Shown here: positions 1 to 6,400 of the stretch, piece by piece
Layout: each line of letters begins with the position of its first letter
Position numbering within the stretch: the first letter of the stretch is position 1
Assembly (NCBI GenBank): GCA_017882555.1
Contig: JADGPH010000246.1
Coordinates: forward strand, 1-14,704
DNA from: Thermoleophilia bacterium
Lineage (GTDB): Bacteria > Actinomycetota > Thermoleophilia > Miltoncostaeales > Miltoncostaeaceae
Reading direction: 5' to 3'
DNA: 14,704 nucleotides
The notes under the pieces: generated by a model
Database searches by the model: none
Seen by the model: the letters and a program-made list of their open reading frames with translations, nothing else
What the model was told of the DNA's origin: nothing
Translations under genes and position numbers: made by a program

Positions 1-187
1 GAATCTCTCGCGGCCCACCCGCAAGCATTCCCGGGTGATCAAATTCTGACCGTCGCTGCATGGCGGGGATCCCCGCCTCTCGCAAGAGGCCGATGAGCAT
101 GTTCGCCTCGGGTTCGTGGAGTGCGATGGCGACGCGTACGAATGAGGGCGGCCGCAGGCGGGGCTCCCGTCGGTGAAAGAGTCCCAC
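1..187 (-). CDS. DUF2007-type putative signal transducing protein (N-terminal part, cut by window edge)
   Basis: Reading the minus strand from a GTG at 187-185 gives 62 open codons to the window edge. The translation includes ALHEPEANMLIGLLREAGIP and, near the edge, MLAGGPREI. Both resemble DUF2007 proteins, small actinobacterial proteins in which a stretch about avoiding or gathering 'EAxMLxxLLxxAGIPA' is followed by 'FDxPxxLAxGPRxV'. Their molecular function is not established. The GTG start shares its G with the last base of the rhomboid TAG stop (TAGTG), which supports both the start and translational coupling to the rhomboid gene. The first ~18 residues are basic and proline-rich. The gene is incomplete because the window ends, not because of a visible lesion. 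The family call is from memory of the motif. Confidence 0.7.
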   Translation of the reverse strand, partial: MGLFHRREPRLRPPSFVRVAIALHEPEANMLIGLLREAGIPAMQRRSEFDHPGMLAGGPREI

Positions 188-957
188 TAGCCAAGCGCCA
201 ACAGGTGAAAGTTGCGAGGCACCGGGTCGAAGGCCGGGCGTCCGTGCGCCACTAGGCGAATCGTCGCGGCGCCGATCGCGACCCCGGCAAGGTGGGCGAT
301 CGAGGCGACGCCGCTCGATCCCAACTGCGTCGGGCTACTCAAATCGACGAGCTGTAGCGCAATGAAAATGGCACCCCAAATCCAGGCGGGAATCTTCATC
401 GGAAACACGAAGAGCACGAGCGTCCAGATTCCCACCCGGGGAAACAGCACCAGATACGCCCCGATCATCGCCGCGATCGCACCAGATGCGCCGAGCACGA
501 CCGCGGTGCTCGAGGGTTGCGAGACTGCTTGCGCCAACCCTGCCAGGACGCCGCACACGACAAAGAACGGGAGAAAGCGGACGCGACCCAGCCGGTCTTC
601 GAGGTTGGCACCGAAGACCCAGAGAAACAGCATGTTCCCGAACAGGTGCCACCAGCTGGCATGTATGAAGATGCTGGTGACCAGGCCCACCCCACGATTG
701 TGCTGCTGGTTGAGACCCTCGCATGTGAGTGGCGCGATTCCCGTCAGCGCCCTTTGGAGGCCCAGCGCCGGATTCGGCCCCGAGACGACCTCATGCGGGA
801 TCATGCCGTACGTGCATTCGAAGGCTTGGGAGCTGCCAAGCGTTCCGTTGTCGGGCAGGGTCTTCTGATAGGCAAAGATCCCCACGCACAACAGGATCAG
901 CGCGATCGTCAGAATCGGGAATCGCCGCGGGGAGTATTCGTCGATGAGGGGGAGCAC
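187..957 (-). CDS. Rhomboid family intramembrane serine protease
   Basis: Rhomboids cleave transmembrane substrates inside the membrane with a Ser-His dyad. The 256-aa product carries the family marks: HASWWHLFGNMLFLWVFG around residues 99-116 (conserved His and Asn), GASGA with catalytic Ser at about 158, and IAHLAG with catalytic His at about 222. Hydrophobic segments occur throughout, starting with one at residues 14-29. I chose GTG 957 because GAGGAG lies just upstream and the open frame further up runs into argF; this leaves a 23-bp gap after the argF stop. A 307-codon reading from 1110 would overlap argF by 130 bp and is unlikely. A long loop with two Cys (around residues 48 and 79) follows the first hydrophobic segment; if it lies outside the cytoplasm a disulfide is possible. 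The physiological substrate is unknown. The gene is coupled to the DUF2007 gene downstream. Confidence 0.9.
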   Translation of the reverse strand: MLPLIDEYSPRRFPILTIALILLCVGIFAYQKTLPDNGTLGSSQAFECTYGMIPHEVVSGPNPALGLQRALTGIAPLTCEGLNQQHNRGVGLVTSIFIHASWWHLFGNMLFLWVFGANLEDRLGRVRFLPFFVVCGVLAGLAQAVSQPSSTAVVLGASGAIAAMIGAYLVLFPRVGIWTLVLFVFPMKIPAWIWGAIFIALQLVDLSSPTQLGSSGVASIAHLAGVAIGAATIRLVAHGRPAFDPVPRNFHLLALG

Positions 958-980
958 GGGCTCCTCGCTGCGCGCAAGCG

Positions 981-1955
981 CTATGCCAAGATGTGACCGA
1001 GCAGTGAGGCTTGAGCGTAGATCCGATTCTCCGCCTGGTCCCAGACCGCCGACCGAGGCCCATGCAAGACCTCGTAGGTGATCTCCTCCCCGTGGTGCGC
1101 AGGAAGGCAATGCAAGACAACGGCATCCGGAGCGGCCGCCGCGACGAGTTCGGCGTCGACGCGGTAGGGGTCGAGATCACGACGTCGCCGGTCGGCTTGG
1201 TCTTCGTCGCCCATCGAGATCCAGGTGTCGGTGTAGATTCCGTGCGCGTCGGTAACCGCGGCGTAGGCGTCGTCGGTGACCCGTGCGCCACCACCGGTCC
1301 CCTGGCCCATTCGTTGGCACCACGCCACAACTTCCGGATCGGGTTCGTAGCCGGCCGGGCATGCGGCGACGACCTGCATCCCGGTCAGCGCACCGACGAC
1401 CATGAGGGAGGCGCAGCAGTTGTTGCCGTCGCCCACGTAGGCAACCCGGAGTCCCGAGAGCGCCCCGAAGCGCTGTCGGAGGGTGAGCGCATCGGCCAGT
1501 GCCTGACACGGGTGGTGGGCGTAGCTCAAGCTGTTGATGACGGGCACCGTGGCGTGCGCGTCCAGCTCCTCCAGGGTTTCGTGGGCGCCGGTGCGCAACA
1601 CGATCGCATCGACCATGCGACTCAAGACGAGGGCGGTGTCTTCGATCGTCTCGCCGCGGCCCATCTGCATGTCGCGTCCCGCCAACACCAGTGCGTGACC
1701 GCCCAGGTGGCTGATGCCAACCTCAAAACTCACACGCGTGCGGGTGGACGGGCGCTCGAAGATCAGCGCAATCATTCGCCCGGACAACAGCTGCGGCCAC
1801 GCGCGTCGCGGGGTATGGGCCAGCACCGAGGCGCTCTCGAGCACCGCCGTGACGGCCTCGGGTGAATGCTCCATCAGGCTCAGGACCGACGCGCCCGCAA
1901 GCGCGGGGTGTACGGGGCCGAAGTCGCGCGCGGCGGCGTGAGCTGGTGGGATCAT
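981..1955 (-). CDS. argF: Ornithine carbamoyltransferase
   Basis: Transfers the carbamoyl group of carbamoyl phosphate to ornithine, giving citrulline in arginine synthesis (cytoplasmic, usually a trimer). The 324-aa product has the carbamoyl-phosphate motif STRTR (70-74), HHPCQ (147-151), the ornithine-side DTWISMG (243-249) and HCLP (282-285). The SMG motif and HPCQ favour ornithine over aspartate or acetylornithine as substrate. Start ATG 1955 overlaps the upstream dehydrogenase stop as ATGA, and the resulting length fits the family (about 305-335 aa); a longer reading from 2153 would add 66 low-complexity residues antisense-like in composition and overlap the neighbour. No other arg gene is in the window, so argF is here an isolated pathway member riding in an operon with unrelated functions. 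An anabolic role is assumed; a catabolic one (arcB) cannot be excluded from sequence alone. Confidence 0.93.
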   Translation of the reverse strand: MIPPAHAAARDFGPVHPALAGASVLSLMEHSPEAVTAVLESASVLAHTPRRAWPQLLSGRMIALIFERPSTRTRVSFEVGISHLGGHALVLAGRDMQMGRGETIEDTALVLSRMVDAIVLRTGAHETLEELDAHATVPVINSLSYAHHPCQALADALTLRQRFGALSGLRVAYVGDGNNCCASLMVVGALTGMQVVAACPAGYEPDPEVVAWCQRMGQGTGGGARVTDDAYAAVTDAHGIYTDTWISMGDEDQADRRRRDLDPYRVDAELVAAAAPDAVVLHCLPAHHGEEITYEVLHGPRSAVWDQAENRIYAQASLLGHILA

Positions 1956-3127
1956 GACCGCGTGGTGCCTGCGCTGGTGGTCGCGTGACCGAGCAGTGAG
2001 AGACCGTCGGCGGCCCGTTCGCGCAGCAGCGATGTTGGCTGGAAACGATCCCCGGTGGAGTCGGCCAGTTGCTGCATTGTTCGCATGACCGCCGCGGCCC
2101 CCCGCTCGTCGGCCCACTTGAGGGGTCCGTGCTGCCAGCCAGCCCCGAGGCACATCGCCAGATCGATGTCGGGTCGTGTTGCGATGGCGTCGTCGTGGCA
2201 GCGCAGCGCCTCGTTGAGTGCGCCAAGGTAGTACCGCTCCGCCACCGCATGCGCGGCGTCATCGATCTGTTCGACGGTGGGGCTATCGGTCACGAAGCCA
2301 CCACCACTCTTTCGTCCGAGTCGTCCGGCAGCGACTTGGGTCGCGATTGCACCGCCGTCGGAGAACCGGTCGCCGTAGGCGCTGGCGAGGTCGCGCTGGA
2401 TGTGGTCCATGGTGTCGAGGCCGATGAGATCACCGAGCGCGAAGGGGCCCATCGGGGCGGGCCCGTCGGCGACGACGGCAGCGTCGACATGGCTCGGTGC
2501 CACGTTGAGCTCAGCGGCATGACGGTATGCCTCTGCCATGGCGCGCACCAACACGCGGTTGACCAGGAATCCGGGGCACTCGCGCACGCGCACGGGAGAC
2601 TTGCCGAGTTCGCGCACGAATGCCTCGCCCGCGGCGAGGGTGTCGGGGCTGGTGTCGCGTCCTTGTATGAGCTCCACCAGACGCATCACGGCCGCGGGGT
2701 TGAAAAAGTGCACGCCCAGTACGGCGTTCGGACGCGCGGTCACCTCGGCGAGTTGGGTGATCGAGAGCCCCGAGGTGTTGGACGCGATCAATGCGCCGGG
2801 CTTGAGGGTTGCGTCCAGCCGCCGGAAGATCTCGCCCTTGAGATCCATGCGCTCGCTGACAGCCTCGATCGCGAGGTCACAGTCGGCGAGGTCGGCGACC
2901 TCGGTCGTGGTGGTGACCCGCGCCAGGAGCGCCGCCATTTGGTCCGTGTCCATCCGTCCGCGCGCGTGTGCCCGCGCGGCCAAGTCCTCAATTCGTCCAC
3001 GTCCACGTTCCAGGGCGTCCTCGGCGACGTCGCAGAGGATGACCCGCTTGCCGGCGAGCGCCGACACATATGCGATGTCACTGCCCATGACGCCTGCTCC
3101 AACGACTCCGAGCGTATCGATTCCCAC
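1952..3127 (-). CDS. 3-hydroxyacyl-CoA dehydrogenase with duplicated C-terminal domain
   Basis: NAD-dependent oxidation of an L-3-hydroxyacyl-CoA to the 3-ketoacyl-CoA, as in beta-oxidation, butyryl-CoA metabolism or phenylacetate breakdown. The 391-aa product shows the Rossmann motif GAGVMG (10-15) with acidic Asp33, SNTS (116-119), catalytic HFFNP with His140 and Glu152, and CPGFLVNR (184-191). The N-terminal NAD domain (about 1-185) and first C-terminal domain (about 187-280) make up the usual 280-aa enzyme. A further part (about 288-375, with NEALRC and IDLAMCLGAGWQHGPLKW) resembles the second 3HCDH_C domain of FadB-type proteins. The start is GTG 3127, with AAGGGAG 5 nt upstream (3133-3139). 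It heads the operon into argF (ATGA overlap). Chain-length preference is unknown; paaH-like or hbd-like roles are both possible. Confidence 0.9.
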   Translation of the reverse strand: MGIDTLGVVGAGVMGSDIAYVSALAGKRVILCDVAEDALERGRGRIEDLAARAHARGRMDTDQMAALLARVTTTTEVADLADCDLAIEAVSERMDLKGEIFRRLDATLKPGALIASNTSGLSITQLAEVTARPNAVLGVHFFNPAAVMRLVELIQGRDTSPDTLAAGEAFVRELGKSPVRVRECPGFLVNRVLVRAMAEAYRHAAELNVAPSHVDAAVVADGPAPMGPFALGDLIGLDTMDHIQRDLASAYGDRFSDGGAIATQVAAGRLGRKSGGGFVTDSPTVEQIDDAAHAVAERYYLGALNEALRCHDDAIATRPDIDLAMCLGAGWQHGPLKWADERGAAAVMRTMQQLADSTGDRFQPTSLLRERAADGLSLLGHATTSAGTTRS

Positions 3128-3132
3128 CGTGT

Positions 3133-3139
3133 CTCCCTT
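3133..3139 (-). promoter_or_regulatory. Ribosome binding site of the hydroxyacyl-CoA dehydrogenase gene
   Basis: AAGGGAG lies 5 nt upstream of GTG 3127 on the minus strand. It fixes the GTG as start codon of the dehydrogenase gene. Confidence 0.7.
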
Positions 3140-3181
3140 GTACGCGTGATGTCGGCTGCTGGCGTCGTCGCCGACGGGCTG

Positions 3182-3187
3182 AGTGTA
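3182..3187 (-). promoter_or_regulatory. Likely -10 box (TACACT) for the dehydrogenase-argF-rhomboid operon
   Basis: TACACT on the minus strand matches the TANNNT -10 consensus of housekeeping actinobacterial promoters. It lies in the 99-bp gap between the PAP2 stop and the dehydrogenase start, leaving a leader of roughly 48 nt. No good -35 hexamer is visible about 17 bp upstream. The gap also holds a 6-bp stem (CGGCGC/GCGCCG, 3196-3214). Confidence 0.45.
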
Positions 3188-3195
3188 CCCGCGGA

Positions 3196-3214
3196 CGGCG
3201 CATCCCCAGCGCCG
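3196..3214 (-). terminator. Weak hairpin after the PAP2 gene (possible terminator)
   Basis: CGGCGC and GCGCCG form a perfect 6-bp stem with a 7-nt loop, 12 bp beyond the PAP2 stop and just upstream of the proposed dehydrogenase promoter. There is no U-tract, so this could be a weak or factor-dependent terminator, or chance in GC-rich DNA. Confidence 0.25.
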
Positions 3215-3226
3215 AAGCGGTGCGCG

Positions 3227-3793
3227 CTAGACCCGAGGGGTCGTTCCGCGACCTGCCGGACCGGACCCCACCGCACGGGGTCGGCGTCGTTTGGCGCAGC
3301 ACGCACCGAACCGTACGACCAGACCGGCGACGCCGCGGCCCAGGAGCGCCCCCGCGATCACGTCGCCGGGATCGTGCTCGCCGGTGCTGATACGACCGAT
3401 CAGTCCGACTGCCGTGATGATGGCCATCGGCAGCCCCGCACCCCGGCGTCGGTCCGCAACGACGCTTGCGATCGCTACGGCGGCGGCGGCGTGGCGGCTC
3501 GGCAGCCCGCCTTCGGTGCGCATACCGGGTCGAGGTCGCGCGATCTCGTCACGCAGTCGCTTCGCCAAGAGCGCGGCGATGACGGCGGCGGCAAGTGCGC
3601 GGAGGCCGCGCATGCGCGTTGGCCGCCACAGGATCAAGATCGCAACCAGGATGCGGAACACCGGTGACAGTGCCCGTGCGGCACTCGCGAGCACATGGGC
3701 CAGCGATGGGCGCGCGCTCAGATGGGTCCGCAACGTTTTGCCCAGTTCGCGGTCATAGCGATTGAGTACGGCGGGCATATCGGAATCGGGCAT
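3227..3793 (-). CDS. PAP2 superfamily membrane phosphatase
   Basis: Acid phosphatases of the PAP2 fold remove phosphate from lipid phosphates such as phosphatidic acid, phosphatidylglycerol phosphate or undecaprenyl pyrophosphate. The 188-aa product has the three-part active site: KRLRDEIARPRP (about 78-89, the KX6RP motif), PSRH (about 98-101) and GRISTGEHDPGD (about 132-143, the R-X5-H-X3-D motif). Hydrophobic segments lie between them (for example around 46-56, 68-78 and 122-131), consistent with a membrane protein that is short for the family. The tail after residue 160 is basic, with Cys-Cys and RRRP, likely cytoplasmic. The start is uncertain: GTG 3796 and ATG 3793 are adjacent and neither has a good ribosome site; GTGAG lies 6 nt before the ATG. 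The gene diverges from the thioredoxin gene. Which lipid phosphate it uses cannot be told. Confidence 0.82.
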   Translation of the reverse strand: MPDSDMPAVLNRYDRELGKTLRTHLSARPSLAHVLASAARALSPVFRILVAILILWRPTRMRGLRALAAAVIAALLAKRLRDEIARPRPGMRTEGGLPSRHAAAAVAIASVVADRRRGAGLPMAIITAVGLIGRISTGEHDPGDVIAGALLGRGVAGLVVRFGACCAKRRRPRAVGSGPAGRGTTPRV

Positions 3794-3812
3794 CACGGGC
3801 TCACGGGTGCGG

Positions 3813-3818
3813 TAACGT
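3813..3818 (+). promoter_or_regulatory. Possible -10 box (TAACGT) for the TlpA-like gene
   Basis: TAACGT fits TANNNT. Transcription starting about 7 bp beyond it would begin at or next to ATG 3826, giving a leaderless mRNA read from the third codon of the longer frame. There is no clear Shine-Dalgarno before ATG 3820. No -35 is evident. Confidence 0.35.
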
Positions 3819-3819
3819 C

Positions 3820-4344
3820 ATGGCGATGCGGCGCATCCTTGCAGTCCTCGTGTCGATTGGCATCGCGGGCCCCGGACTCGTTGGCTGCTCGTCGGGAATG
3901 TCGACCAGCCAGCACACGACCACATCGCCGGTCGGGCGTCAGGCTGCACCGCAGTTTGTCGCGTCCCGCCTGGCCGGTGGTCCGCCGGTGCGCCTGGCCG
4001 CGTACCGCGGGCACCCCGTGCTGGTGAACTTCTGGGCGTCGTGGTGTGGGCCGTGTCGGTCGGAGATGCCCGCCCTTCAGACGTTCGCAGCACGTCATCC
4101 CGGCATCGAGGTGATCGGCATCGCGACGCTCGATGTCAACGGCCAAAGCCGCGCGTTTGCCAGGTCCGTCGGTGCCGACTACACGATGGCCACCGACAAC
4201 AGCGGCTCACTCCTGGCGCAGTTCGGCACGGTCTCGGTACCGACGACCGTCGTGATCGATCCGCACGGGGGCGTGGTGTCGACGGTCTTTGGTCCGGTGA
4301 CCGCGGCCGACCTGAACGGGATCGCTCGTCAGCTCGGGGTCTAG
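3820..4344 (+). CDS. TlpA/ResA-like thioredoxin-fold lipoprotein
   Basis: A membrane-anchored thiol-disulfide oxidoreductase acting outside the cytoplasm, probably reducing or exchanging disulfides, as in cytochrome c maturation or oxidative folding. The N-terminus is basic (MRR), then hydrophobic, then a lipobox LVGC with Cys23; a Ser/Thr-rich linker runs to about residue 40. The thioredoxin domain follows, with WCGPC (Cys76, Cys79), then EMPALQ, and the cis-Pro loop SVPTT (Pro141). The length (174 aa) is normal for the family. ATG 3820 and ATG 3826 are both possible starts; 3826 would suit a leaderless transcript and still keeps the full signal peptide. No cytochrome biogenesis genes are in the window, so the partner is unknown. 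It diverges from the PAP2 gene. Confidence 0.88.
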   Translation: MAMRRILAVLVSIGIAGPGLVGCSSGMSTSQHTTTSPVGRQAAPQFVASRLAGGPPVRLAAYRGHPVLVNFWASWCGPCRSEMPALQTFAARHPGIEVIGIATLDVNGQSRAFARSVGADYTMATDNSGSLLAQFGTVSVPTTVVIDPHGGVVSTVFGPVTAADLNGIARQLGV

Positions 4345-4417
4345 TCGTCGGGGCCGCGCGCCCTGGTTCTCGGCATCCCGGAGGGCCGGGCATGTGGATG
4401 GGCCATCGCAAACGGGG

Positions 4418-4423
4418 CATACT
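4418..4423 (+). promoter_or_regulatory. Possible -10 box (CATACT) for leaderless tilS
   Basis: CATACT differs from TATACT at one base and ends 6 bp before GTG 4430. That spacing puts the transcription start on the start codon, so tilS would have a leaderless mRNA. The GTG has no Shine-Dalgarno, which agrees. The 85-bp gap after the TlpA-like gene also holds a small CCCGG/CCGGG stem without a U-tract. Confidence 0.4.
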
Positions 4424-4429
4424 GGACCG

Positions 4430-5725
4430 GTGAGGGACCCCCTGCTTGCGAGGATCGCCGAGTATTCGCGAACCCACCGCGCGCCTGCGCCGGGCGAACG
4501 CGTGCTGGCGATGGTCTCCGGCGGACCGGACTCGGTGTGTCTGCTACATGCCTTGCTCGAGATCCACGATGGTCCGGTGGGCGTGGTAAGCGTCGATCAC
4601 GGATTGCGTCTTGAGGCAGCCGATGAGGTGGCGGGCGTCCGCGAGATCGCGGGGGTACTCGGGTGCGAGTTCGTCGAGCTGCGGCTGGATGTCGGTGCGG
4701 GCCCGGGTGTCCAGGAGCGCGCACGCGACGCGCGCTATGCGGCCGTCCGTGAGGTCGCCGCGGCAGGTGACTGGGATGTGATCGCCGTCGGGCACACCGC
4801 ATCGGACCAGGCCGAGACGGTCATCATGCGCCTGGCCCGCGGGACCGGACGGACGGGTGCGCTCGGGATGGCGCCGCGTAGCGGCGATCTGGTGCGACCG
4901 CTGCTGTGCGTGGGGGCCGTCGAGACGGTCGCCTGGTGTCAGCGCGCGGGGATCGCGGCCGTCGTTGACCCATCGAATCGGGACGACACCTACACCCGGG
5001 TTCGCGCCCGTGCGCTGCTGGGGGAGCTCGAACGGCTTCATCCGCAGGCTGAACGCCAGGTGGCGCGGTTTGTCGATCTCCTGCGGGACGAGGCTGAGGT
5101 GTTGGATGCGGTCGTCGACGACGCATGGGCGCGCTGTGTGGACGATCGAGGCCTCGATATCGCGGCGCTGTCTGCGGAACCTGTGGCGACGCGGCGTGTC
5201 CTTGTGCGTCGGCTGCTGGCCGAGCACGGGCTCGGCGGCGACGCGCTTGGGGCGGCGGCCATCGGTCGCGTGCTGGGTGTGGCGACGGGCGGATCCCCGA
5301 CCGAGGTCGTCGGTGGGGTCGTCCTTCGTGAGCGCGATCGGCTCGTGGTCCATACCGAGACCGTGGTTGAGCCCTCCCCCGTGGCGCTGGTAGTGCCGGG
5401 GGCGGTGCGGTTTGGCACGCGTGAGATCCGTGGCCATATGGGTCACGGTGCGGCGCCGGAACGCCGGCGGGTGACCATCGCCCGAGCCGGGCAGATCAGC
5501 GTCCGCGGACCCCGTCCGGGGGATCGCATCGCACTCAACGGGGGCGGCCATGCCCGCGTGGGCCGTATCTTGCAGTCCGACGGTGTCCCCGCGCGCCTGC
5601 GTCCGCTCGTTCCCGTCGTGCTTGTCGATGATGTCCCTGTCTGGGTCGCCGGCCACCGGGTCTGTGCCGGTGCGCTCGCCGCGCACGGTGCGCCTGCTGT
5701 CGTGCTGGAGGTGGTGCCCGCGTGA
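4430..5725 (+). CDS. tilS: tRNA(Ile)-lysidine synthase
   Basis: Uses ATP and lysine to convert C34 of the CAU-anticodon tRNA-Ile to lysidine, so that it reads AUA and is charged with isoleucine. The 431-aa product has the PP-loop ATPase motif SGGPDS (30-35), then SVDHGLR, GHTASDQAETV (about 121-131) and the DPSN stretch (about 180-183) followed by an Arg-rich segment. These make the N-terminal N-type ATPase domain. The C-terminal part has RPGDR (about 370) and a following GRILQSDGVP stretch, typical of the TilS C-terminal tRNA-binding domain. GTG 4430 was chosen over ATG 4394 because the family starts shortly before the PP-loop and the -10-like CATACT lies just upstream. The stop overlaps the hpt start as GTGA. 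The tilS-hpt-ftsH order is widely conserved. Confidence 0.92.
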   Translation: MRDPLLARIAEYSRTHRAPAPGERVLAMVSGGPDSVCLLHALLEIHDGPVGVVSVDHGLRLEAADEVAGVREIAGVLGCEFVELRLDVGAGPGVQERARDARYAAVREVAAAGDWDVIAVGHTASDQAETVIMRLARGTGRTGALGMAPRSGDLVRPLLCVGAVETVAWCQRAGIAAVVDPSNRDDTYTRVRARALLGELERLHPQAERQVARFVDLLRDEAEVLDAVVDDAWARCVDDRGLDIAALSAEPVATRRVLVRRLLAEHGLGGDALGAAAIGRVLGVATGGSPTEVVGGVVLRERDRLVVHTETVVEPSPVALVVPGAVRFGTREIRGHMGHGAAPERRRVTIARAGQISVRGPRPGDRIALNGGGHARVGRILQSDGVPARLRPLVPVVLVDDVPVWVAGHRVCAGALAAHGAPAVVLEVVPA

Positions 5726-6270
5726 GTGATGCCTATCCCGGAGAAGTGCTCGTCAGCCAGGAGCTCCTGCACGAGCGCATTGGCGAGTTGGCCAAGCAGA
5801 TCTCCGCGGACTATCGCGACCGCGATCTGCTTGTCGTCGGCGTCCTGAAGGGCGCGGTGTTCTTCATCGCAGATCTCGTACGACGACTTGACATTCCGTG
5901 CGAGCTCGACTTCATGGCCGTGTCCTCGTACGGGTCGACGACCCACTCATCAGGTGTGGTGAGGATTCTCAAGGATCTCGACTCGCCCATCGTCGGCCGG
6001 CACGTGTTGGTCGTCGAAGACGTCATCGATTCCGGGCTGACGTTGTCGTATTTGCTGAGGAACTTGGCCTCGCGCGAGCCGGCGTCGTTGGAGGTCTGCA
6101 GCCTGCTTACCAAGCCCGGTCACCGGCGCCGCGGACTCGAGACCCGGTACGTCGGCTTCGACCTCGCCGACGTATTTGTTGTCGGGTACGGGCTTGACCA
6201 CGCAGAGCGGTTTCGGCACCTTCCATATATCGCTGTACTTGAACGAGGAACCGAACCTCCGCAAGTGTAA
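5722..6270 (+). CDS. hpt: Hypoxanthine phosphoribosyltransferase
   Basis: Salvages hypoxanthine and guanine with PRPP, giving IMP and GMP. The 182-aa product has the PRPP-binding loop VLVVEDVIDSG (95-105), the GVLKGAVFF segment (40-48), the mobile-loop region SYGSTTHSSG (69-78) and the base-binding end region FVVGYGLDHAERFRHLPYI (152-170). Length and motifs are normal for bacterial Hpt. The start GTG 5722 overlaps the tilS stop (GTGA), so the pair is translationally coupled. It is followed by a 25-bp spacer and then the possible leader ORF before ftsH. Confidence 0.95.
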   Translation: MSDAYPGEVLVSQELLHERIGELAKQISADYRDRDLLVVGVLKGAVFFIADLVRRLDIPCELDFMAVSSYGSTTHSSGVVRILKDLDSPIVGRHVLVVEDVIDSGLTLSYLLRNLASREPASLEVCSLLTKPGHRRRGLETRYVGFDLADVFVVGYGLDHAERFRHLPYIAVLERGTEPPQV

Positions 6271-6283
6271 TGCCACACGCTGC

Positions 6284-6289
6284 TATTCT
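6284..6289 (+). promoter_or_regulatory. Likely -10 box (TATTCT) between hpt and ftsH
   Basis: TATTCT matches TANNNT and ends 6 bp before ATG 6296. This would start transcription at or next to that ATG, giving a leaderless message beginning with a 34-codon ORF. No good -35 is seen at the expected distance. It would allow ftsH to be transcribed apart from tilS-hpt. Confidence 0.45.
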
Positions 6290-6295
6290 CGGCCA

Positions 6296-6400
6296 ATGGC
6301 AGCTGACCGGACGGGGTGTGTGATGACCACACGGCCGCAGTTCGAGGTCTCGCATCGAACCCATTCGCGGCGAGTCCACGGTCTCAGAGCGGGGGCGTAG
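6296..6400 (+). CDS. Possible 34-codon leader ORF upstream of ftsH
   Basis: An open frame starting at ATG 6296, about 7 bp after a TATTCT -10 box, runs 34 codons and ends in TAG whose last base is the first base of the ftsH GTG (TAGTG). The product is basic and His/Arg-rich (HRTHSRRVHGLRAGA at its end) with no recognisable domain. Translation through it would bring ribosomes to the ftsH start, so it could couple or regulate ftsH. It may instead be a chance frame within a 5' untranslated region; no conservation can be judged here. Low confidence as a real protein. Confidence 0.3.
   Translation: MAADRTGCVMTTRPQFEVSHRTHSRRVHGLRAGA

Noticed and set aside
1011..1865. A 284-codon plus-strand open frame inside argF
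   Set aside because: Antisense to argF, whose catalytic motifs are all present.
2069..3667. A 532-codon plus-strand open frame across the dehydrogenase and PAP2 genes
   Set aside because: It lies antisense to two well-recognised genes, has no recognisable domain and an Arg/Gly/Asp-rich composition typical of GC-rich shadow frames.
4374..4389. CCCGG/CCGGG stem after the TlpA-like gene
   Set aside because: Short stem without a U-tract; such stems are frequent in GC-rich DNA.
4544..5686. A 380-codon minus-strand open frame inside tilS
   Set aside because: Antisense to a clear tilS with all its motifs; no domain resemblance.
6316..6332. Short GTGTG/CACAC inverted repeat in the ftsH leader
   Set aside because: Only 5 bp of stem; could be chance, and it has no clear link to a known operator.
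6316..6399. Longer ftsH beginning at GTG 6316
   Set aside because: The extra 28 residues are hydrophilic and precede the usual FtsH N-terminus; no ribosome site is present.
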